Assembly (NCBI GenBank): GCA_944989445.1
Contig: CALYLW010000059.1
Span: forward strand, 1,116,001 to 1,180,000
DNA from: Ampullaceana balthica
Taxonomy: Eukaryota; Mollusca; Gastropoda; Lymnaeidae
Direction of reading: 5' to 3'
Length of the DNA stretch: 64,000 nt
Shown piece after piece: positions 42,501-53,600 of the stretch. Positions within the stretch are counted from its first letter, which is position 1. Every line of letters starts with the position of its first letter. The notes below the pieces were generated by a model that saw only the letters and a program-made list of their open reading frames with translations, was not told the origin of the DNA and did no database searches. The position numbers and the translations under genes are program-made.

Positions 42501-44410
42501 TTGTTTTTTGTATACTCTGAAGTAAATGTTTGAGAAAATGTCAGGCACGAATAAAAGCTTATTTAAGGGGTCAGGGAGTAGCACAGATGTCGCAATAAAA
42601 AATTTAAAACGTATATTCCATGACAAAATATATAAATATTTGACGGCGCGTGAACATAACGTATGATATCAGTTACTAACTGGTCTAGTGCAGTAATAAA
42701 ACTATTAAGAGATTGTTCAAACAAATAATTTTGAGCTGGAGATCCTATGGTCCAAGATGATGTAAAAAAATTAAAGCGGGGATGTCTAATACGCTAACAC
42801 ACACACACACACACATAATACACACACACACAAACAACAGAACATTTAAAATTTACATCTCACATTTAATCATAAGTAAACAAATTTTGCTAAGGGATAT
42901 ACGTCACGTGACAATTTTCAAAAATAAAAATGGTATCTTCTATTACTATGATTTTCATTTGAATTTTCATTATAGTTAATATGCAATATTTTAACTAAAT
43001 AATTCTCAAGTTTAAACAAGTACATACCAAAAAAAGTGAACGAAAATTTGTAGGACTCCGAGGTTGTCAAAAACAGAAAACTAAATCAGCTTTCAAAAAC
43101 AGTATTTTATATAGTAGCAACTCCGACTCTTATCTAGCGCCACATTTTGCAAAATACATAGGCCCAGTTTATTTATTTATTTTTTACTTTTGATGAGATA
43201 AAGTCCAACTTAGCTGTCCCAAATTTAACGTTTCACATTTCGTCCGCGTTGTGATCTCTGGATTCACCAAGGTTAAAAAACCGAAAGCGAACTAGTGTTT
43301 CTCATTTCCGCGGTCTTTTGAAAATATCCCGTTGAAAATGAAAATATAGTTTTCTCATGTCTACATTATCCAATTCCTATTTTAAAAGATAACATAAAGA
43401 GATATTACCCGTATAGCAATTTTGACATTTATTATCTTCCAATGTATGACGTTAAAATTAACAGGTAGGGTAATATTTATTTTATATCAAAATAGTGTCA
43501 CGATAATAATGCATACACTCGTTTCAGAAACGGATAGATAGGCCTATAAGTACCCTCCCCTCATAATCCGCAACAAATGTCGTGGTAAATGAGTATTAAC
43601 AGGAAATACAGTTTGTCAGCTCATTTCAAGTCAAATTAGTTAGTTTTCAAATAACCAGTTAGCGGACGATAAGGTTGAGGACAATCGATATCATAACAGT
43701 TGGGATATCTCAGGTGATTTTTTTTTATTCAGCTGCAGAGTACTATGTCAATACTGCTGTATTCGAAATTTCTCCATGAAAACATGAGCGTAACCTTAGT
43801 TAGAGTTTTCCTAGCCTAATCTCCCTTCCCTGATAACGCCACCATTTTTTGATGTGTCATCCTGACTAGGAATTAAATTATAAAATTGTCCCGCCAATCA
43901 GGGGCAACTACTCTAAGGGAGGGGAGAACACCAGTGTCCGATTTGATCTAAACAAATACGGCATTCAAATAGATTCTCAACTGGGTTTCGAAATTTATGT
44001 AACGAAAATGATAGTACTGTATTTGTTTCATTGGATTACCCCGAATCAAAATCAAATAAAAATAGTTGGTGAACGATGTCCAATCTTTAATGACAAAGTA
44101 GCGAGCATATTTTTTGATCAGCATTTACAAAAAAAATGACCTGAGCACGTGACAATTTGAAGCGTTTTTATTTACTTCTTATCATCTTATGGAGTGGGTT
44201 TTAGCTTAATTATAAAATGAAAAGCAGTGTTCCTCGGCCCTTTAATTCATTCAAATTCAGGTTTATTTCAGCACCTGGGGTGCATTTTCTTACAGTAAAC
44301 TTTAAATAGAAATAAATGGTTCATAATTCATTAGTTCATTCATATAATTGACAGTGATAGCATGTCAAGCGAGAGATGAAAAGATATATATTCAATACAC
44401 ACTATACATC
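42501..44410. other. Upstream flank of GST gene D; no gene seen
   Basis: A plausible acceptor (tttacttcag, minus strand) lies about 20 bases before the gene D ATG, suggesting a 5' non-coding exon further up. A CA microsatellite is at 42797..42832. No conserved coding sequence. Confidence 0.5.
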
Positions 44411-44419
44411 TTAAAGGAG

Positions 44420-45440
44420 CTTCTTTTTAAATCCCTTATATTAACTTCACGGCCGTCTCTCTCTGTCGTTCTGTCTTCATCTATGTCTCTCTGTCTTGGG
44501 CGGGCGGAAAAACAAAAGTAAATAAAACAAACCCGTAAAAACAAAGTTTTTGACTATAAATCCCTTATATATGAGACATAACTAACAGTAGTGATTATTT
44601 TTAAACATTTACAGACTGACACTGAGTGATGTCCCTTGTCTTTAATAAATGGGGGTGGGATGTGAGGGGGTGTCGGCACGACGGTCGTCGTCAACACGAC
44701 GGTCGGCGTCAACTCAAACTCACGTGGAACTAAGATTTAAAAAAAAACAGTGAATTTTGAATTACATACCTCATATTAGGATAAACTAAAAATGCATTAA
44801 TTTAATTACGGTACGTTTGATCGATCTGAAATTTTGATACGATGCATTGTTAGGTCAGACGGGTCCGTGTGCCAAATTTCAGTTTGATCGGATCATGGGA
44901 AGTGGGTCATTTTTTACTTCTGTTTTTCCGCCCGCCGAGCCCGCCGAGCCCAAGACAGAGAGAGAGAGACGGCCGCGAAGTTAATATAAGGGATTTAAAA
45001 ATGACCCACTTCCCGTGATCCGATCGAGCTGAAATTTGGCACATGGACCCGTCTCACCTAACAAGGCATCGTTCAGATCGATCGAACGTACCGTAATTAA
45101 ATTTATGCCTTTTTAGTTTATCCTTATATAACGTATGTAATTCAAACTCACTGTTTGTTATTGTTTTTTTTCAGGGGATTGTTCAGTCACGCGTTGACGC
45201 GACCCATCGAAGTACCGGCGTGCTTTTGTTTACATTTTACGTGTCACGCTGAGCTCGGTCAAGTGATCGGTGACCAGACTTCCCCCCACCCCCCACCCCC
45301 AGGGTTATGAAGCAAAGTTGAGTTAAGACAGATTTAGTCTGTAAATGTTTGTCGCGTTTGAAAATAATCAATGCTGTTAGTTATGTCTCATATATAAGGG
45401 ATTCATAGTCAAAAACTTTGTTTTTACGGGTTTGTTTTAT
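44420..45440. repeat. Dispersed non-coding repeat family, inverted copies
   Basis: Contains tcccttatattaacttca, cttgggcgggcgga, gatcgatctgaaattttgat (inverse of the 26.6-kb form) and, from 44995, a direct copy again, so the two halves face each other. No coding capacity. Confidence 0.82.
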
Positions 45441-45532
45441 TTTTAAAAACTTTGTCTCTCTTGAATTTTAAAAAAATTAACTCAGGTTAAAGTTGCGCTA
45501 GAAGATTTTCTTTTTAAAAATTAAAATTAACC

Positions 45533-46130
45533 ACAGACGCTGCTTTTATATAGAAGATTTTTGCGTCCTAGGTTCTTTATTTCATGAATTGTAATTAGAA
45601 CAATCCGCTGCCTACCAGGCACTATCTTTCTATGGTCTAAAAACATTGATGCTTTAAAACGCGAGCGACTGCACTTTTTCTGCGAGTAAAAAGGCTTTCA
45701 TCTATAAAATATGTCAATTTTTCTTTAATAATCACTTAAATGAAACAAATACAATAAAATAGATAACATTTAGCTATCACGTCAGTACAGTGAAAATAGT
45801 TCACCGTCCCTGGTGCCATGGAAAAAAATTCTGCCGGTCCCCCATGCTAAAAAGTTTGAGAAGCACTGGTTCAAAGTACCTCACGACCCAGTCTCTCTTC
45901 TCATCTCACTTCGTATTCTGATCAGCTCCTTACTGTGTCACCCAACACCACACTATTTGTAGCCCGTCAGCCTTCGTGAATTCCCGCCTGACCAAAATTC
46001 CCACTATTATTTACACGTGAACTCTATATCTCAAGTCACTATCTGACTAGAGCTCACAACAATATCATTACATTTAAGACCGGTGATTCCCAAACCACAA
46101 CATAAACGGTATCCGACCGTGACAGTGTGC
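45533..46130. other. Small transposon remnants, no gene
   Basis: 45535..45580 resembles the CR1/L2-like LINE tail (cagacgctgcttttatatag). 45830..45870 resembles a hAT end (aaaaagtttgagaagcactg). Remainder unassigned. Confidence 0.45.
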
Positions 46131-46806
46131 GTTTAATATATGTGACGTCACATCAAAACGCACAACTTTAAAAAAAGTTTCGCTTAATATTTGACTACAT
46201 ACACTTTATTAATGACGTTTTATATGGCTTCACGCGTGTTACGTGGTTATAGTGCAGCCATAAATGAAAACAAATTAATTTGAAACATGCTCATTTTCAA
46301 ATAGAAACCCCGGCTTTTGAAAAAGGGGTCTAAGTTTTTATGACGACAAGGGGTTGAAAAATCAGCCAAAATAGCGTGACGTCATTTATGGATGGCCCTT
46401 ACGTCAATCATATGATGGATTTTTATACATTAATAAACATCAATAAATAATTGTTATTGAAGGGAAGTAAAGGTGGGGAAACATTTTTACCATTCCATGC
46501 CATATTTATGTAAGCAGTAATAAAAGAGGCCGCATAAAATGATATACCTATAAATACACACTTATAAAAATACAAGATATACTTTTTTTAGAAAAATGTC
46601 ATAAAATGTCATTAAGTTGTTACAATAAAACTAAACTAAATTTCCCGAAAGTTTATTGCATTGAAGACAGTTTACATATATAAAACATAAAAAAGAATTA
46701 TATCTGCAAGCATAACTAATTACATTACTGATTGTTCTAAATATTCCAGTTGTTAAAAAATTTCTGTCACATTTTCAGCAAAAATCCGAAAGCTTTTATA
46801 TCTTTG

Positions 46807-48060
46807 TGTTCATTTACTTTCACATAGATAAGGAACATTTTGAATTAGTTTTCTTTGCTGATTACTTTCTCGGAAAAACAATAAAATTGACTTAATTGTT
46901 CCTATTGTGTTTCGTACAACATTCACATTATTTAAATCGTTAACAACAAGATTTAGTTTATTTGAACTGCAATGTGCAAATGCTGCTTTTGGGTATTTTT
47001 TTCGAATTATTGCTTGGACTCTTGCTTCTTTACCTGCCATTGTAGAACATCCGTCGTATCCTTGGCCAACAAACTTTGTCATATCTAATCCAAATTCGAA
47101 TGAATTTGTAATGATGGTGTTGGCTAAACCTTCAGCTGTTCTATTGCGAATTGGAATATATCCCAGGAATTCTTCTGTGACCATCATTTTCCCATTTTTT
47201 TCTTTGACAAATCTAACACCAAGTGACATCTGCTCAATGCCTGAAATGTAATTTGTCTCGTCAGCAAGTATAGAAATTGCAACTGAATTATTTGCTGTAC
47301 GAACAATGTCTTCACGCAGAGAGACCCACGCATTTCGATTATAGTGTTTTACGTAGTTGCAGAGATATTCTCAGCACTACAAGAACAAATTGACAAATGA
47401 TTATCAAGAACTTCATCTCCAGATTCAACACGAAACTCCAACAGGTCATAAAATTTACCAGAATTTGATTCTTTTCCATGAAGTGCTAGATCATGCATGC
47501 AGCAAAATAGGATTGTAGAAATGATGGGACCCAGTTTGTTGCGATTTTCTTGAATTTGTCTTCTAAATGATGAGGCCAACTGCTCATATATAGAAACTGC
47601 TTTGGCTTCCAATAATGCAACAAAATTGCTTGCATCTTCATGAGAGCCTTTGTCCCATGTGCTTTGCAGGTGGCTACGTGCATATTCGTTGAAATCTTTA
47701 TATTTTGTACATGGTTTGATGACAAATGCCCACTGAACTTCTCGAATTACTTTTTGCGGAAACAACACGCAATAATTGAAAAAAGGCACCTTTTTAACAT
47801 TTGCGAGTATAAAAGCCACGGTGAATAGTCTGATAACCATGCATATCTAAAAAACTAAAAAACTCTGTTTCCTTCACGGTCAGCTCTAAAATCATACTTT
47901 TTATCAGGGGTCCAACAATCACGAATCAGCTGTAATTTCAACTTATTTGAAAGGTCGTGTGTCCAGACATACTTTCCAATATCCAATTTAGGAAATGAAG
48001 TGTCAGTGACAATCAACTTAGGAACAGTTGCTTCAGTTGTGTCTGGCTGTTGAACTTTTA
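46807..48060 (-). pseudogene. hAT transposase (ZMYM1/DUF4371-type), broken
   Basis: From high to low coordinate: a TTF-like N-terminal region (YVWTHDLSNKLKLQLIRDCW, about 47890..47990), then 47840..47349 (EYARSHLQSTWDKGSHEDAS ... QIQENRNKLGPII), a frameshift near 47350, then AISILADETNYISGIEQMSL and EFLGYIPIRNRTAEGLA, FVGQGYDGCSTMAGKE and FAHCSSNKLNLVVNDLNNVN to 46807. The family's HC-x2-H-x-LNL motif reads HCSSNKLNL here (His to Asn). The catalytic RNase H C-terminal half and dimerisation domain are absent. Non-functional. Confidence 0.85.
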
Positions 48061-48803
48061 CTGTTGTTCAGAGTTGTTCTCAATGCAAATGATAAGTAAG
48101 ATGCTACAGACGCCCCGAAATCTTATAATAACGGCATTTCGGAATCCCGCGATTGCTCTACTTTTCGTGTGTGTTTTTTTTTGGAGCCTGTAAAAAAATT
48201 TTCTGATATCTATCTTTGGTAATCCTGCAGTTTTCTACACGTATATTATTTCAAAGCAAAATTCAATTTTCTCGTGAGAACTTAAGTTTTTTAATTTATT
48301 AAATGCATTTGTATATGTTGTATTTCAGCTTTTTTCGGCCCTTATGTTATACTTAACTTGAACTTAATTGAAAAGTGAACCTTTATGGCATTGTAAGTTA
48401 AATTAAAAAAGTGGGTCCCCCCCCTTGAAAAATTCCTAGCGACGCCCATGGAACCACGTCTTCTGAATTTTTCCACACTCATATTTTTTCTCCCTCTAAC
48501 TCGGCGTTCGGTTGATATCTCCAACTCATCGTAAATTGTTATGGCTGATATAACAGCGTTTTGTATTAGCACATCTTTTTTTTATGAAATGGGTTTGCAT
48601 TAATTTTTTAAAAAAAGATTGCTACTTTAATGCAATAAAACAAAATAAATTAAATTTGTAGCAATTCTCTTAAAATAATTTCCTGAAAACTGAAACAGTA
48701 ATGTAAATTACTACTTGCAAGTTAAAAAAAAACAACAATATTTTAATCACCATGCCATGTGGGTACTTGTTCGCACATCATTCTTCGCATGTCGAAATTA
48801 TAT

Positions 48804-49085
48804 GGGACGCGGTGGTCGAGTGGCAGCGCGCTCGACTGGCGTACCGATGGTCACGGGTTGGAATCCATGTCAAGGCAAGGATTTGTTTCCCGGGGCCTAG
48901 GGCATCCCTGAGTCACCCAGCTCCGAATGGGGTACCTAACACTAGTTATGCGGCTGGGTAATGCGTGGAGCCCACAAAGCCGTGGCCTGTGAACGCTGCA
49001 TCACTTGCCAACAGATCATCTGTCATGGTCTGTGGGGCGCAATTATCTTCTGCACAGAAGGAGCTTCTGTATAGATAAGATAAGA
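48804..49085 (+). mobile_element. tRNA-derived SINE
   Basis: The head has a Pol III box A (TGGTCGAGTGGC) and box B (GGGTTGGAATCC) about 30 bases apart, as in a Leu/Ser-type tRNA. A body of about 170 bp follows, then a tail (cttctgcacagaaggagctt ... gataagataag) shared with the CR1/L2-like LINE. The related sequence at 21690..21705 lacks it, giving the pre-insertion site. Confidence 0.88.
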
Positions 49086-49464
49086 AGATACGATAAATTC
49101 CACGCAAAAACAATCGTGTCGATAATTTTGTGTGTAGTTTTCATATAAATGCGTCTTCAGTGACGTATACCACTTAATTTTCCAAACAAATCAATATCTT
49201 TTTGGAGCGATCTTAAATTTTTTGAACGGGTTTGCGTTAATTACAACAACCACTATGTAATCAAACAAATGTTGTGCGACCCGTTAATTAAGATTCAAAA
49301 ATTACGAATATTTTTTGTTTCACCTTGCTTTTCCCCCTTCAAAAGAAATTGGGCTGTTGTCGAAATAGCTGTACTTTTCAAATGCCCACATATGCCACCC
49401 TCTAAATGTGTGGCGCCTGGGGGCCGACCATCCCCCCACTGCTACGCCACTAATTATAATCTAT

Positions 49465-49868
49465 GACAGCATCTTTTCCACCATTAGTTAAATCATTAAA
49501 CCTTGAAACACTAGAGGATAGAAGAACCAAGAGCAAAGTAGTAATCATACATAAAGCAATTAATTCTAATTTAGAAATACAACACAAAGATAACTTAATA
49601 CAACCCTCAGATAGACATAAGGATAAAAAACACCTTTCTTATTCCGTATGCAAGAACAAACACATACAAGTTTTCCTTCTTCCCGTCCGGAATTCGGGCG
49701 TGGAATGGGTTGCTTGAAGAATCCAGGAAAACCAACACTTTATCAACATTTAAATCTCTAATAAAAATGCAGGACTAAAACACAAACCATAGATAAGCGT
49801 AGGACGCAATAATCTTCTGTATAGAAGGAGCGTCTGTAAACAGATAAGATAAGTCTTATAAGATAATG
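49465..49868 (+). pseudogene. CR1/L2-like LINE reverse transcriptase C-terminus and tail
   Basis: [20 protein letters not shown] ... SFFP(V)R(N)SGVEW, with a frameshift near 49630 relative to 21764..22187, then [15 protein letters not shown]. It ends in the cttctgtatagaaggagcgt tail with a GATAA-rich run. Confidence 0.8.
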
Positions 49869-50611
49869 CTCGACTCACAATGACAGAAAGATATAAGTAT
49901 GCTAACAGTGAACTCTTAAGAAAATCGTGATAGAATTGATAAAACTGATGCAATTTATTAATTTTTTGGGGGAAAATTAACCGACATCGTGATATTTTAT
50001 TTGACCGAATTAACCGATGAGTACAAATTAAAAAAAAATTCTCGGGATGTATGCCCCAAACATTATTATTTTGGGAATAATAAACAGTAAAGAGTTTGGA
50101 GAAAATAAAGGGGGGACAACTGTCAAATGCATTTTTTAAAACCGCTATTAACTGTGATGCAACTACTTATTAGCAACACCATTGCCAAATTGCCAACAAA
50201 ATTTATTTTAGCCATATTTATAAAATATTACTGGCAAATATTAAATAATATTTTTAATTTCTTATACATATATTTTTAAAATCATTTTTTTAAAAAAATC
50301 TATAGATTTATTTGATTTTACTTTCAATTGATTTTATGCACTCAGTTTTAAAAACAAAATTACGTTTGGGACAAATCTAATTTAACTAAATCAAAGAAAT
50401 GCTGGCATATTATTGTTGAACATTTTATTTAATTTATTGCAAATTAGAAGGCGGCACCTATAAAGTGACTGAAAATTTAATTATTATAAACTAGTTCATG
50501 TGTGATAAAATTCACTATTACCTAATGCCTTATGACATAATGAATAAAATGTTGATATTTATTATTGTTCAATGTAATTTACGCATAATAAACTAACATA
50601 CAAATACTGGT
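49869..50611. other. Upstream region of HROB, no other feature
   Basis: AT-rich. Should include the HROB promoter and 5' UTR; no distinctive motif recognised. Confidence 0.45.
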
Positions 50612-53600
50612 ATGTTTGAAATTCCAGACGATGATCATTTTTGGGATGTAAGTTTTTAAGTTTAATTTTTAATGAAATTATTGAAAAAATGGATGTTATT
50701 AATATTATTGTTGCCTTACTAACTAAACTTGCTCATTCACTCATTGACATTGCATTGTTATTGTTGACTCATTGCATACTAATGTTACGACTTCTTCACT
50801 TATTTATACAAATCCAACAGATAAACTCACGTAGTGCACTCAAACTCAATTACATTAATCATTATAATAGCAGACTAGTGTTATGACTAGTCACAAGTCA
50901 TTGTGGTTGTCCTTATAATATAATTGCCTTATTTTATACTATACTTATTAAACTAAAACTTATTAATATCTTGACCAATCAAGCTTTTTGAGGTGCTACA
51001 TTAAAAATGCATTTATCATGAAATTTGAATACAAAAATTGATTTTCTGTGGTACTGTGGTGTACCTAGGCCAAAAACAATAAAAACTGTGTGGATAACAC
51101 TAACAAACAATATGTGTGGAAAAGCCAAACTGGGTGTTATTTGGCAATTTTCACACATCTGTGGGAATAATCACTCCTAATAATTTATTAAGTGTAGATT
51201 TGTTGACTATTAAAATTAAACTTAACAACAGTTATACTTTTTAAAAGTCATAAACTTACATGAGTGTTTCTAGGCGAATGGTAGAAGGGATGGTAGATAT
51301 ATTGTTAGGAGGCCCAAACAGTTTGTATTATATATTCTATGAGCACTCAACCAGGCTCAAAGTTTCAATAAACATTTTATTATTTTCCCCCATGCCTGTC
51401 TTATTTGTTCTGTTAAGGGACATCCATAAATGACGTCACAGGATTTTGGCATTCACCCCCTCCCCACATGTCATCATAAAAAGTTAGGAGGGGGGCTCCA
51501 ATATGACGTCACAAAGCTTTGCCTCCCCCCCCCCACAAAAAAAAACACCAAACAAACCGTATGTTCTATTTGAAAATGAACATGTTTCAAATCACTTTGT
51601 TTTCATTAAAGTGTATATTTAGTGTAGGCCTGCACTTTAATACCGTAACCCGCATGAAATCATGTAAAAAGTCATTAAATAAATAGTAAACAATGAAATA
51701 TTTAAGTCAAGTGGAACTTGGCTACTGCTATGTCTAGTCGTAGCAATAAAAGTATTTCGTATTCTTACAACTAGTCGTAACATTAGGAAGTAAGCTAATG
51801 CTCCAACTAGTCGTAACACAAGATAGGAATATTAATGTTACAACCATTTCACTTCTTTACTAAAATCATATTGGAGGGGGTTCTAAGTTTTTGTGACGTG
51901 TGACATCATTTATGGATGGGGCCTTTACTTTATACGCACATATATATAATACTATTAGTAAATACGCCTAATATACCATATTAAATTAATAGATCACGGT
52001 TTATATTTATTTACAGCCAGGAGTGTGTATTGATTCTAAAATCTAAATTTGTTTAAATATATTTAATCAACGTTTCAGAATAAGCAGTACAAAAATTACA
52101 CTTACCAACACCCAAATTGTGGTTTAAAAAAAATATTTAAAAAAAAAGCCTCTCGCATTGGGGTTCATAACCACACCTCATTTTCAACATCAATCCATCA
52201 TCCCCAACATCAATCCATCATCCTCAACATCAATCCATCATCCCTCTGCCTATCCACTCATCTATAAATGCTTATGATATATTATGATTTTTTAAAATTA
52301 TAACTATCGTTAAATGGACACCAATCAAGTTTTTTTATTGTGCTACCTTTAAAATTCATTAAATAGGCTAATTAGGCTTACTCAGTAATCATGAAATTTG
52401 AATATGAGAAATAATGTTTAGTATTAGTACATTTATTAGTATAATTAAAATACAACTTTAGTCGTAACTGTAAGCACATAGCATATTTTTATGACCAATC
52501 GTAACAGTAGATAAATTTGCTACTACTACGAGTAGTCGTAACAATAAAATTATTTCTTATCGTTACGACTAGTCATAGCAGCAGACACTTCAATTTTTAA
52601 TAAGTTATATTTGACTTATTCTACGTTTTTAAAAAAAAGGTAGTAAGTTGGGTCTGGTCAGGATTAACAGGTTTCTTAATTTTGATTTTTTTTTACCTAG
52701 TCAATTTGAAATTTACTGTGAGTCGGCAGAGTGGAAAAATTTTAATTTCCGTATATACTCGTTTTATAGCCCGTTTTTAAGCCGACCCCCCAACTTTTGG
52801 AAGAGAAAAGTATTAAAAGTGTATAACCCGCTCGCAGTCTGACCCCCAAAAAAAATAATAGGACAGCTGAAACAAAATGGCTTATTTTTTTTTAAACTAC
52901 AAGCTAAATCGGTCATTATGATTGTTTTACATGTAATTAGTACTGCCTATCTTTGTCTTTGTGCTCCTTGTTATGTAAGAGTTACCGGTATTTAAACAAA
53001 AAAAATTTGTTGGTTAACAGTAATGAAAGAGCGTACATAAAAATTCGTTGTTGAAAACAAAATTTGTGAAACAATTTATTAAAACGTACAAAAAATAAAT
53101 AAAATGATTAAATAAGGTAAATGCAAATGTTTAATAATATATTATAGCTTCTGGTAGAGCAGTTGAATCTTGTAGAATGTAGAAAAGGACCTTGATGATC
53201 TACAATAACAACACCGATATTCAATATCCATGCAGAAATACGTTAATGTCCTGCTCGTTAGCCGACCCCCCAACTTTTTCCCCTAGATTTTGTCCAAAAA
53301 TGGTCAGCTTGCGAACGAGTATATTTCAGTATGTACGGTAATTAAATTAGAAGTCTGAGATTCTGAGGGCTAAATTTGTTTTCTGAATCTCACTGAACGA
53401 ATAGGCTATTAATACTATTATAGTTATAGGTGATAGCCTAATTAGAGCCAGAGTTCACAAAGTTATATTAATTTTTTTATACGTTTTAGCGTTGGCATAA
53501 AAATAATTTGTTTTGCTTTTTTCCTTAAAAAAAAACATATAAAAATACTGTGGTACCCTGTTAAGTCGACGGCGTTGGGGTATGAAAAATGGCGCAGAGG

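Larger units (their letters stand above)
46131..49452 (-). mobile_element. Second, rearranged copy of the 19.5-kb hAT family
   Basis: 46140..46580 matches 19600..20110 (including the TGACGTCA MITE), and 48448..49452 matches 21075..22496 with a deletion. The right end is ...ctgctacgccacta; the left terminus is worn and no target duplication was read. Transposase at 46807..48060 lies where the 19.5-kb copy has its C-terminal part, and a motif cctagcgacgcccatgg near 48435 looks like another element's end, so this is probably a composite or nested insertion. Confidence 0.75.

Noticed and set aside
48804..48880. Functional tRNA gene
   Set aside because: Box A and B are present, but the acceptor stem does not close and a long body plus LINE-like tail follows: a SINE.
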